Position numbers and translations under genes: made by a program | In this document: in pieces, positions 7,119-14,113 of the stretch | Layout of the letters: every line of letters begins with the position of its first letter | Position numbering within the stretch: position 1 is the stretch's first letter | DNA from: JAKLKS01 sp964370855 | Lineage (GTDB): Bacteria > Planctomycetota > JAJSAM01 > JAKLKS01 | DNA length: 19,779 nt | Direction: 5' to 3' | NCBI GenBank assembly: GCA_964370855.1 | Contig: CAYJMF010000087.1 | Coordinates: 1-19,779, forward strand | The notes under the pieces: model-generated | Database searches by the model: none | What the model saw: only the letters and a program-made list of their open reading frames with translations | Told to the model about the DNA's origin: nothing

Positions 7119-8747
7119 CTACTTCAGGAACTGCCGGTAGGCCGCCTGGAACGCGTCCCAGTCCTTGTCGGTCCACCCGGCGAAGGTCTTCTCCATGAGC
7201 TTCCCGAGGGTGTCGCTCTCCCTCTTGCGGTACGCGTTCTGCCTCTCCCGGGCCTGCCTCGCCTCCTCCTCCTCGTTCTCCGGGGCCTTCGCCCCCTCCC
7301 CGCCGGCGTCGTCGGGCTCGGAGTCCAGGAGGAAGATGATGTTCTTCAGGTAGTCCGGGAAGACGTTCCTGAACCGGGGGCTGCGCGCGGCGCCTCCGCC
7401 CATCAGGAACTGGACGAAGAACTGGGTCTGGATCGCGGCGCCGTCGAGCTTCCAGAGCTCCTCGCTGGGGATGGAGAAGAAGTCCCTCGGCTTGAAGAGG
7501 CTGTCGGAGCGGCGGAGGTTCTTCATCTCCACGCTCTCCCATGTCTGGTTCTGGAACTCGATCCGGCCCCCCTTGAGCCGGGCCCCCTCGATGAAGAAGG
7601 GGAGCCCCGCGCTGATCCACTGGGGGAGGCCCCAGGAGAGCCGCTCGTTCTTGTCCCGCATCCAGTGGCGGAAGACCTCCCGGTTCAGACTCCTGATCTG
7701 CCAGTCGGACCAGCCGTCCCGGTCCTTGTAGGTGAGGATCTCCGGGGCCTCCCAGGACCAGTTGCGGACCCCCTGGATGCCCTCGTACTCCTTGTTGTCC
7801 TGGCAGATGCGCAGGATGACGCGTCCCGCGAATCCGTTCCCCACGAAGCCGAGCTCCTTCTCGAGCCACGCGCGGAGCGCCTCCCCGTGCTGGAGGAGCT
7901 CGCGGGTGTACTTCGGGTCGGCGTGGGAGACGGCGATGAAGTTGGGGCTCTCGAGGAGGATCCAGTCCTTGGGAAGGTTCTCCTTGAGCCGTGAGAGGGC
8001 GCGGGCCGTGGCGTCCTGCCGGTTCTTCTTGAGCTCTTCCGGCGTGACCTCCTTCGCGGCCTCCTTCTTCGGGTCGCGGATCTCGATCTCCTCCCCGGTG
8101 CGCGTGCCCGGGAGGGCCCCCTTGCGGGCGAAGGTGCGGAAGGTGGAGAAGGCGCCGAGGATCTCCGGCTTCAGCTTCTTCTCCTCCTTGACGAGGATCT
8201 CGGCGACGAGGCCGTAGTAGGCGTCCTCGCCTGCGAACTCCCACCCGAAGATGCGCTTCTCCGCCTGGACGAGCTTGTCCACGGTGATCTCGAGCATGCG
8301 CACCTTCATCCCTCCCACGGTCCCGGCCTCCTCGCCGGAGAAGTGGAAGCCGCCGATGCCGCGGTCCTGGAAGACCTTGTCCATGTACTCCTTGAGGTCC
8401 TTCCAGGGGGCGTTCTTCGTGATCTTGAGCCCCTTCTCGGTCTTCTCCACGACGGCCCCGCCGTCCTCCCTGGCCGCGAAGGGGATGACGACGACCTCGA
8501 TGTAGGGGCGGTGGGTGGCCCAGGTGTTGGTCTTGGCGTCGCTGCAGTCGTACTCCCGGTTGGAGCGGAACTGGGCGGCGAGGAAGCCGCCCGGGTCCAC
8601 GGGGACGGAGTCCCACTTCGCGGGGACCTGGAAGGAGTAGCCGAGCTTCTCGTCCTTCCATGCATCGGCCCGGGCGTCCGGAACGGAGGACCCGAAGACC
8701 GCGAACCCGAGGATCGCCGTCGCGAAGAGCCTGCGTGCGAATCTCAT
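7119..8747 (-). CDS. Exported metallopeptidase-like protein with degenerate zinc site
   Basis: A 542-aa protein with a signal peptide (MRFARRLF start, cleavage near residue 27). An N-terminal domain (GYSFQVPAKW onwards) resembles lipoprotein-like PsbP/DcrB folds. The C-terminal half lines up with the downstream HExxH protein. There LYHEATHYL is replaced by LNREVFRHW (R356, E357, R360), and HWINESMAEYY by QWISAGLPFF. Both His ligands and the third Glu are therefore absent, and it is probably not a zinc protease. It may bind the same target or the partner enzyme. ATG 8747 is chosen over an in-frame upstream ATG (8819) because GGGGAGGGG lies just before it and the signal peptide begins there. 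It is the first gene of the three-gene operon. The homology is inferred from motif spacing. Confidence 0.78.
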   Translation of the reverse strand: MRFARRLFATAILGFAVFGSSVPDARADAWKDEKLGYSFQVPAKWDSVPVDPGGFLAAQFRSNREYDCSDAKTNTWATHRPYIEVVVIPFAAREDGGAVVEKTEKGLKITKNAPWKDLKEYMDKVFQDRGIGGFHFSGEEAGTVGGMKVRMLEITVDKLVQAEKRIFGWEFAGEDAYYGLVAEILVKEEKKLKPEILGAFSTFRTFARKGALPGTRTGEEIEIRDPKKEAAKEVTPEELKKNRQDATARALSRLKENLPKDWILLESPNFIAVSHADPKYTRELLQHGEALRAWLEKELGFVGNGFAGRVILRICQDNKEYEGIQGVRNWSWEAPEILTYKDRDGWSDWQIRSLNREVFRHWMRDKNERLSWGLPQWISAGLPFFIEGARLKGGRIEFQNQTWESVEMKNLRRSDSLFKPRDFFSIPSEELWKLDGAAIQTQFFVQFLMGGGAARSPRFRNVFPDYLKNIIFLLDSEPDDAGGEGAKAPENEEEEARQARERQNAYRKRESDTLGKLMEKTFAGWTDKDWDAFQAAYRQFLK

Positions 8748-8833
8748 TCGACCCCTCCCCGGCGGCGATGCCGCCGTCCCCGGGCGCTGCGGGACCGGCC
8801 CTCCCGGGCCGGCCGCCATCCCGTGATCTGGTC

Positions 8834-8839
8834 ATGGTA
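8834..8839 (-). promoter_or_regulatory. Possible -10 hexamer for the exported-protein operon
   Basis: TACCAT on the minus strand (TANNNT) lies about 86 bases before ATG 8747 and would give a leader of about 80 bases with a good ribosome site. No clear -35 is visible. This is one of few A/T-rich spots in the 186-base divergent intergenic region 8748-8933. Confidence 0.25.
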
Positions 8840-8921
8840 CGGGGAATCGCCCCGAAGGGAACCCCCTCGCTCTCTTTTCTTGGACGCGGGAGGGGCAGGA
8901 CCGGTTCCGGGAATCTCCGGG

Positions 8922-8927
8922 TACATT
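8922..8927 (+). promoter_or_regulatory. Putative -10 hexamer for leaderless flavin reductase transcript
   Basis: TACATT fits TANNNT and ends exactly six bases before ATG 8934. No Shine-Dalgarno sequence precedes the start codon (CTCGCC), which is expected for a leaderless mRNA. No -35 at normal spacing is evident. Confidence 0.45.
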
Positions 8928-8933
8928 CTCGCC

Positions 8934-9545
8934 ATGCCCTCCATCGACCCCCAGTCCCTCTCCCCGGCGGATCGCTACCGGCTCATGATCTCGGCCATCG
9001 TGCCGAGGCCCATCGCATGGGTAACCTCCCTCTTCCCCGACGGTTCGGTGAACGCGGCCCCCTTCTCCTATTTCAACGGGGTCTCCTCGTCCCCTCCCCT
9101 GGTCTCCGTCGCCGTGGGGGGGCGGGGGAGGGTCCCCGAGGGGGTGTCGCGGAGGAAGGACACGGCGGTGAACATCGAGCGCACGGGGGAGCTGGTGGTG
9201 AACCTGGTGTCCGTGGAGGCCGCGGTCCCCATGGTGGGCTCCTCCGCCGTCTCCGAGGTCGCCCGCAACGGGCTCGCGACGGTCCCCTCGGAGACCGTCG
9301 CCGTGCCGGGGCTCGCGCTGGCGCGGGTCCGGTTCGAGTGCCGCGTCCACACGCTGCTGGATCTTCCCGAGTCCCGCACGACCCTCGTCATCGCCCGGGT
9401 GCTCCGCCTCGTCGCCGCGGAGGGGGTGCTCGGCGCCGACGGCCTCGTGGACCTCGCCGCCCTCGATCCCCTCGGCCGGCTCGGGGGGGAGGCCTACTGC
9501 GGGGTCCGGGAGCCGTTCACCGTGGCCCGGCCCCGGGCGGGGTGA
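8934..9545 (+). CDS. Flavin reductase-like domain protein (FMN-binding split barrel)
   Basis: A 203-aa protein matching the cytoplasmic flavin reductase-like family of about 200 aa, which binds FMN and in characterised members reduces flavin with NAD(P)H. The N-terminal signature YRLMISAIVPRPIAWVTS is followed by VNAAPFSYFNGVSSSPPLVSVAVG, the flavin-contacting strands, and then KDTAVNIERTGELVVNLV. The specific substrate or partner oxygenase cannot be told from the sequence. ATG 8934 is supported by the domain beginning about ten residues later and by the -10-like hexamer six bases upstream. It is divergent from the exported-protein operon and abuts the convergent membrane-protein gene with no gap (TGATCA holds both stops). 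Confidence 0.9.
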   Translation: MPSIDPQSLSPADRYRLMISAIVPRPIAWVTSLFPDGSVNAAPFSYFNGVSSSPPLVSVAVGGRGRVPEGVSRRKDTAVNIERTGELVVNLVSVEAAVPMVGSSAVSEVARNGLATVPSETVAVPGLALARVRFECRVHTLLDLPESRTTLVIARVLRLVAAEGVLGADGLVDLAALDPLGRLGGEAYCGVREPFTVARPRAG

Positions 9546-11381
9546 TCACGCTCCCACGGGAGCCCCCCTCCGGTCGCGGGGGGCGTCGGCGGTCTCCTCC
9601 GACGCCCCGCGGTCGCGGAAGACGTGGAGAATGCGCGCCCGGCCGATGCTCTCGTAGTCCGGCTCCGGCCATCCCTTCCGCTTCGCCTTCCAGGGCTCCT
9701 CCAGCTCGAAGTCGTGGATCATCACGCGGACGCCGGGGATCCCCGTGAAGTGGTGGTCCTCGGCGCGGCCCCGGGCGCCGAGGCGGTCGTGGAGTTCGAA
9801 GGCCCGGCCGAGGACGCGGCGCAGGCGGCGGAACCCGACGCCGTCCTCGACGAAGAGGAGGTCCACGCGGAGGTCGGCCATCACGCCCAGGACATGGCGG
9901 ATCGCCTCCCGCGGGAAGACGCGACGATAGGACGGCCCCACGGTCTCGAGGAAGAAGGTCCCCTCCCTCCAGTCCATGGAGCGCTCGTCCTCGTCCCGGG
10001 AGAGCCCCACGCAGAACCAGAGCCACGGCGCCACCCAGAACCCCGTCCCGCGGGCGAAGCGGCGGGACGCCGCGCGGCGGAAGAGGAACTCGAGCCCGTG
10101 CAGGAGCCGCCGGCGCGCCAGGACGTCCCGCCTCCGGAGGATGCGGCGCAGCGCCTCCCCCGAGGCGATCTCCCCGGGGGGCGCGACCAGGGGCCCGCCC
10201 GGCGGCTGCGCGGCGAAGGGATCCCGGGGCCCGTCGACCACGACCACCGGCACCTCGCAGGGCAGCGGCGCCCCGCCCCCCGTGCGCACGCGGAGCCCCG
10301 CCGCGGCCAGCTCCGCGGCGCCGCGGGAGCCCTCGAGGCGCACCCGGGCGGGGAGGGGGCGCGCCGGGTCCGACATCCTCGCACGGAGGGGCGGCGGGAG
10401 GATGGTGCCGCACCAGGCGAGGAGCGCCGCCGCCGCCGTCCAGGCGAAGAGCGAGGCGGCCCCCGTGGTGAGGGGGAGGACGGCGAGCTGTGCCGCGCCC
10501 TCCGTCCCGCGGAGGGTTCCCCCCCGTGCGAAGATCACGGCCTCCGCCGCCAGCAGGCCGATGCAGGCGGTGCCCGCGAGGGTGTGCCTCCGCCAGGACA
10601 CGGAGTGGAGCGGGGACCCGTCGGCCCGCGCCTTCCAGAGGAGGGGCGCGTCGGGGCCGCCGGGAAGGCCGAGGACGAGGAGCGCCGCCAGCAGCGTCCC
10701 CGCGAGGAGGGCCACGGGGGCCCAGGCCGGCAGCAGCGACCACCCGAGGAGGAGGGCGGACGTCCATCCGCAGAAGGCGAGCGCCTCGCGGCCGCGGCGG
10801 CGGGGACCGGGGCCGTGGTGGGCCCGGACCAGGGCGTCGTGGGTGAGGGCGAAGGTCGCGAAGAGGAAGGCGAGGCTCCCCCCGGTGAAAAGGAGCCACC
10901 CGGCGCCGAGGACCGTCGCGGCGAGGGCCGCCGACACGGACCGCAGCGCGCCGCGGAGCGCGAGGGCGTCGAAGCCGGGGACGGCGGCGAGGAGGACGGC
11001 CCCGGCGGCGACGGCGGCGAGGGCGGAGGCCAGCGCCGGCGGGAAGGCCACGGGCACGGGGGGCTCGCGGCGGAGGTCCACCCCCATGAGGAGCATGCGG
11101 CGCCGCGCCCCGGCGAGGAGGCCGGCGCGGATGCGCCCGAGGGCAAGGACCCAGGGGAGGGGGTCGCGCCGGTGGCGGTGCTTCACCAGGGAGGCGACGA
11201 GCCAGAGGGCCATCACCGCGAAGGCGTCCTCCACGTCGGTGCGGCCGAATCGGGCGGCCCACTCGACGAGGGCGAGGAGGAGGAGCAGGAACGCGCCGTG
11301 GAGGAGGACGGGAAGCCCCCCGGGCGGGAGAGGGAGGGCGCGGCTGCGTGCGGGGCCCCGGACCGGGCGCGGCGTCGCCAT
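9546..11381 (-). CDS. Polytopic membrane protein of unknown function with soluble C-terminal domain
   Basis: A 611-aa protein I do not recognise. About eight hydrophobic segments fall within residues 23-328 (for example 23-40, 52-66, 115-135, 150-178, 200-238, 268-285, 300-328). A soluble region follows, with a conserved-looking core from about 450 onwards: FWVAPWLWFCVGLSRDEDE, then a mixed alpha/beta stretch including VDLLFVEDGVGFRRLRRVLG and GVRVMIHDFELEEPW. The hydrophilic tail is likely cytoplasmic. The only ATG giving the first helix is 11381; there is no ribosome site, but TATCAT lies six bases upstream, fitting leaderless expression. It is convergent with the flavin reductase and divergent (63-base gap) from the 464-aa anchored protein. 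Confidence 0.75.
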   Translation of the reverse strand: MATPRPVRGPARSRALPLPPGGLPVLLHGAFLLLLLALVEWAARFGRTDVEDAFAVMALWLVASLVKHRHRRDPLPWVLALGRIRAGLLAGARRRMLLMGVDLRREPPVPVAFPPALASALAAVAAGAVLLAAVPGFDALALRGALRSVSAALAATVLGAGWLLFTGGSLAFLFATFALTHDALVRAHHGPGPRRRGREALAFCGWTSALLLGWSLLPAWAPVALLAGTLLAALLVLGLPGGPDAPLLWKARADGSPLHSVSWRRHTLAGTACIGLLAAEAVIFARGGTLRGTEGAAQLAVLPLTTGAASLFAWTAAAALLAWCGTILPPPLRARMSDPARPLPARVRLEGSRGAAELAAAGLRVRTGGGAPLPCEVPVVVVDGPRDPFAAQPPGGPLVAPPGEIASGEALRRILRRRDVLARRRLLHGLEFLFRRAASRRFARGTGFWVAPWLWFCVGLSRDEDERSMDWREGTFFLETVGPSYRRVFPREAIRHVLGVMADLRVDLLFVEDGVGFRRLRRVLGRAFELHDRLGARGRAEDHHFTGIPGVRVMIHDFELEEPWKAKRKGWPEPDYESIGRARILHVFRDRGASEETADAPRDRRGAPVGA

Positions 11382-11387
11382 GGGCCC

Positions 11388-11393
11388 ATGATA
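11388..11393 (-). promoter_or_regulatory. Putative -10 hexamer for leaderless membrane-protein transcript
   Basis: On the minus strand TATCAT, a five-of-six match to TATAAT, ends exactly six bases (GGGCCC) before ATG 11381. No ribosome binding site separates it from the start codon. Confidence 0.5.
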
Positions 11394-11408
11394 CGCGGGG
11401 GGCCGGGG

Positions 11409-11438
11409 TTGCCGTCGGCCCCCTCCCGTGGCTACCAT
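11409..11438 (+). promoter_or_regulatory. Putative promoter for the 464-aa anchored protein
   Basis: TTGCCG (11409-11414), 18 bases, then TACCAT (11433-11438), six bases before ATG 11445. This is the only leaderless-type promoter here with a recognisable -35. It overlaps the divergent promoter region of the 611-aa gene. Confidence 0.45.
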
Positions 11439-11444
11439 CGGGGT

Positions 11445-12839
11445 ATGGGCATCAAGGCCACCACCCTCCTTCCCGTCGTCGGCGCGGGGGCCTTCGTGGC
11501 GGGGGTGCTGGTGGGGATGTGGGCGGGCGGGGGAGGGGAGCCCCTGCCCGGGGCGGGGGATCGGAGCGGCGCCCAGGGATCCTCCGGGGCCTCGCATCGG
11601 GCATCGGGGGATCCGGGAAGCGGCGAGGAGGGCCCTTGGGCGCTCCGGGGATCCCCTCTCCCGGGGGGATCGGCGCCCGTGCATCCCGGTTCCGCAGCCG
11701 ATGACCCTTCCTCCTTCTCCATTCCATCCCCGGATTCTCCCTCGGGCGCGGCCCGACCCTCCTCCTCCGCCGCCGCCGGCGCCGTCCCCCGCGGCACCTC
11801 CACGGGCCGCCCCGCCTCCACCTCCGTCACCGGGGAGCCGGGGGACGACCCGTCGAGCACCGACGCCCCGACGCCGCCGCGCTCCGTCCCGGGCCGGACC
11901 GGCGCCCTCCCTCCCTACGCCCTCCCGGCGAGGATCTCCGGCCGCATCGCCGACGCCCTCACGGGCGCCGTCCCCGCCGGGGCCGAGGTCTCGCTCCGCT
12001 GGGAGCTCTCCGACGGCACCGTCTCCTCCTCCGTCTCCGTGAACGTGGCCGGGGACGGCACCTTCGAGGTCGAGCCGCGGGAGCCGATGCGGGAGGAGAT
12101 GGCGCGGATGATCGGCGAGGGCGGCTGGCTCAGGGACCGGTTCCGCACCGTCGAGGACGGGCTCGCGGATCTCGAGTACTCCCTCGTGGGGCGGGCGAAG
12201 GGCTACGGGACCCTGGTGAAGGGGGACCCGGCGCCGGAGACCGACCTCATGCTCGTGCCCGAGGGTCTGGACCTTCTCCCCGGCACGGTGCGGGTGGACG
12301 CGAAGCGGGGGGACGGGAGCCGGTTCCCGGGGCGGATGCTCGTGGACTTCCTCTCCGCGGACCGGGGCTCCTTCTCCCAGTGGGCGCACCCCGAGGCCGA
12401 CGGGACCTTCCTGCTCCCCGGGGTCCCGGCGGGGAGGTGGAGCGTCCGCGCCGCGGGCAAGCACGACGGGGGGACGAAGGTGGAGGTGCCGGAGTCCGGC
12501 GAGGTCCGCGCGGAGATCCTCGTGCCGCGGGCGGGCCTCGCGGAGGCCGAGGGCGCCCCCGCGGGCGCTCCCCGGGAGGTGGGCGTGGCCGTCCCGGGCC
12601 GGAACCTGCCCGCCGGGACCTTCCTCCGCGCCGAGGCCCGCCCCGGGCTCTTCTTCCGCGTCGAGGTGGCCGGCGGGCGGGCCGCCTTCGCGGCGCTCCC
12701 CGCGGGAGCGTGGACCTTCGTTCTCCAGTCCCCGGGCCGCACCGAGGAGCGGTTCGCCGCGGAGGTGGAGGCGGGGGAGGGGCCCCTGGAGCGGGAGTTC
12801 CCGGCCCCCGGCGCCGGCGGGGAGGGCGGGGGGAGGTAG
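11445..12839 (+). CDS. Membrane-anchored protein with carboxypeptidase-regulatory-like beta domains
   Basis: A 464-aa protein. An N-terminal anchor (residues 8-27, TLLPVVGAGAFVAGVLVGMW) is followed by a long Ser/Gly/Pro/Asp-rich disordered stretch (about 28-160). Then come probable beta-sandwich units: ARISGRIADALTGAVPAGAE with DGTFEVEP (about 163-215), LLPGTVRVDAK with DGTFLLPGVPAGRWSVRA (about 275-360), and a last unit ending near AALPAGAWTFVLQSPGR. The DG(T/S)F plus VPAGxxxV pattern is typical of carboxypeptidase-regulatory-like/transthyretin-type domains found in extracytoplasmic proteins. It is probably located on the outer face of the inner membrane; function is unknown. Codons in the disordered part are less biased to G/C at third positions than in the domains. 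It converges with the thioredoxin-fold gene, with a 34-base gap. Confidence 0.8.
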   Translation: MGIKATTLLPVVGAGAFVAGVLVGMWAGGGGEPLPGAGDRSGAQGSSGASHRASGDPGSGEEGPWALRGSPLPGGSAPVHPGSAADDPSSFSIPSPDSPSGAARPSSSAAAGAVPRGTSTGRPASTSVTGEPGDDPSSTDAPTPPRSVPGRTGALPPYALPARISGRIADALTGAVPAGAEVSLRWELSDGTVSSSVSVNVAGDGTFEVEPREPMREEMARMIGEGGWLRDRFRTVEDGLADLEYSLVGRAKGYGTLVKGDPAPETDLMLVPEGLDLLPGTVRVDAKRGDGSRFPGRMLVDFLSADRGSFSQWAHPEADGTFLLPGVPAGRWSVRAAGKHDGGTKVEVPESGEVRAEILVPRAGLAEAEGAPAGAPREVGVAVPGRNLPAGTFLRAEARPGLFFRVEVAGGRAAFAALPAGAWTFVLQSPGRTEERFAAEVEAGEGPLEREFPAPGAGGEGGGR

Positions 12840-12873
12840 GCCGCTTCGGGAGGACGATCCCCCGCGCCGCCCC

Positions 12874-13815
12874 CTACTTCCGCGCCGCGATCACCTTCTC
12901 CAGCGACGCCGCCTTCTCCGCGGCGAGGGCCGACAGCGCCTCGTCCTTCTTCTCCGCGGCGACCTCCTTCAGGTCCGCCAGAGCGGCGTCCGCCTCCCCG
13001 AGGTGGGCGCGGCAGAGGGCGCGGTAGACGAAGACGTGGCGTCGGCGCGGGGAGTTGGGGAAGGAGCGGTCGTAGGCGTCGAGGGCCGCCCTGGCCCCCT
13101 CGAAGTCCTGGACCGCCATGCGGTCCTCCATGCGCGCCTCGACCCTCCGGAAGGCGAAGAGCGGCGCGAGCCCCGACGTCCCGTCGGGGTCCTTCCGCTC
13201 CGCCGTCGCCAGCACGTCGTCGGCCTCCCGCACCCGCCCCGCGTCGCGGAGCGCCTCGGAGAGGTCCCACAGCGCCCGCGCGTCGGCGGCGTCCTTCGCC
13301 ACCGCCGCCCGGGCCGCGTCCACGGCATCCAGCGCCCTGGACAGCCGGAGGATCTCCTTCGCCCAGCGCCCCGCCTCGAAGGCGCCGCGGAGGGAGGCCT
13401 GCGCCTTCCCCGACCCGTCGAGGATCGCCGTGTAGGGGTGGCCGAGATCCTCGAGGCCGAGGGACTTCGAGAAGGCGACGTCCTCCTTCTCCGAGACCCG
13501 CAGCAGCACGAATCCCTCCGCCGCCTTCGCCGCCTCGGGCTCCCCGAGGGCCTTCGCCAGCCGGTCGCAGGGCTCCGAGGCGTAGAACTCCTCCGTCACG
13601 ACGGCGAGGATGCGGCAGTTGCGCTCCGCGGCCAGGGTCCTGGCGGCGGCGAGATCCGCGGGCGGCTCCGGGGCGGGAGCGGGCGTCGCGGGGGGGGCCG
13701 CCGGTTTCTCCGCGGGCTTCTCCGGAGCCGGTTCCGCCGCGCCGTCCTGCGCCGGGGAGGGGGAGGCGAGGAGGAGAAGGAGGAACGCGAGGGTCGGGAA
13801 GAGGGTCGGTTTCAA
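12874..13815 (-). CDS. Exported thioredoxin-fold protein with C-terminal TPR-like helices (TTG start)
   Basis: From TTG 13815 the protein is 313 aa. It has a clean signal peptide (MKPTLFPTLAFLLLLLASPSPAQ), a Pro/Ala linker (about 25-53), then a thioredoxin-like fold with CRILAVVTEEFYASEPCDRL (67-86) and GHPYTAILDGSGK, where P127 is in the usual cis-Pro position. Only one cysteine (C83) is left where a CxxC would be, so disulphide exchange is doubtful. The rest (about 165-313) is helical and TPR-like. The TTG is preferred over an ATG eight codons upstream (13839) because GGAGGAG lies five bases before it, it overlaps the MazG-like stop as TTGA, and the signal peptide then starts correctly. It is the last gene of a coupled trio. 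Confidence 0.75.
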   Translation of the reverse strand: MKPTLFPTLAFLLLLLASPSPAQDGAAEPAPEKPAEKPAAPPATPAPAPEPPADLAAARTLAAERNCRILAVVTEEFYASEPCDRLAKALGEPEAAKAAEGFVLLRVSEKEDVAFSKSLGLEDLGHPYTAILDGSGKAQASLRGAFEAGRWAKEILRLSRALDAVDAARAAVAKDAADARALWDLSEALRDAGRVREADDVLATAERKDPDGTSGLAPLFAFRRVEARMEDRMAVQDFEGARAALDAYDRSFPNSPRRRHVFVYRALCRAHLGEADAALADLKEVAAEKKDEALSALAAEKAASLEKVIAARK

Positions 13816-14111
13816 GGGCTCCTCCGCTCCACCGGGCATCCGCAGGGGGTTCTCCTGCAGCGGGGGCAGCCGTTCCCGTAGCGGGCCGCGGCCTCCTCCA
13901 TGTCCACCCCCGCCAGCGTCGCCGCGGAGACGAGCCAGGCCAGGGCGTCGGAGAACTCGTGGCGGAGGTTCTCCGGGTCCCCCCTGCGGATGGCCCGCGA
14001 GAGCTCGCCGACCTCCTCCACGAACCACATGAAGGTCGCCTCGCTGCCCCGCGCCCGGTCCCGGGCCTCGTAGAGGTCGCGGAGGCGCCGCTGCAGGTCG
14101 CCGATCTCCAC
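13812..14111 (-). CDS. MazG-like nucleotide pyrophosphohydrolase with Cys-rich tail
   Basis: A 99-aa protein starting at GTG 14111, two bases after the phosphatase stop. The MazG-type metal site is visible as MWFVEEVGELSRAIRRGDPE (E-E-x-x-E) followed by LRHEFSDALAWLVSAATLAGVD (E-x-x-D). These enzymes cleave NTPs or modified NTPs to NMP and pyrophosphate in the cytoplasm, usually as oligomers. The C-terminus, YGNGCPRCRRTPCGCP, has four cysteines in a CxxCx4CxC arrangement that could bind zinc. I recall similar tails in some short MazG-like proteins. The stop overlaps the next gene's TTG start. A GAGGA ribosome site lies about ten bases before the start, inside the end of the phosphatase gene. 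Confidence 0.82.
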   Translation of the reverse strand: MEIGDLQRRLRDLYEARDRARGSEATFMWFVEEVGELSRAIRRGDPENLRHEFSDALAWLVSAATLAGVDMEEAAARYGNGCPRCRRTPCGCPVERRSP

Positions 14112-14113
14112 GC

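Noticed and set aside
4135..8835. A single very long minus-strand frame spanning the three-gene operon
   Set aside because: The middle is Gly/Arg/Pro-rich nonsense. Only its last 474 codons make the HEAT protein, which has its own ATG and signal peptide; the other two genes use different frames.
8880..8885. TTGGAC as a -35 for the flavin reductase
   Set aside because: It is 36 bases from the TACATT hexamer, too far for a normal promoter, and no -10 sits at 16-18 bases.
9624..11444. Long plus-strand extension upstream of the anchored protein
   Set aside because: It runs antisense through the membrane-protein gene with low-complexity composition. The anchored protein has a promoter-like hexamer, ATG and membrane anchor at 11445.
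12840..12873. Terminator between the convergent anchored-protein and thioredoxin-fold genes
   Set aside because: Only a weak GGGA/TCCC pairing with no T-run is visible, which is too little to call.
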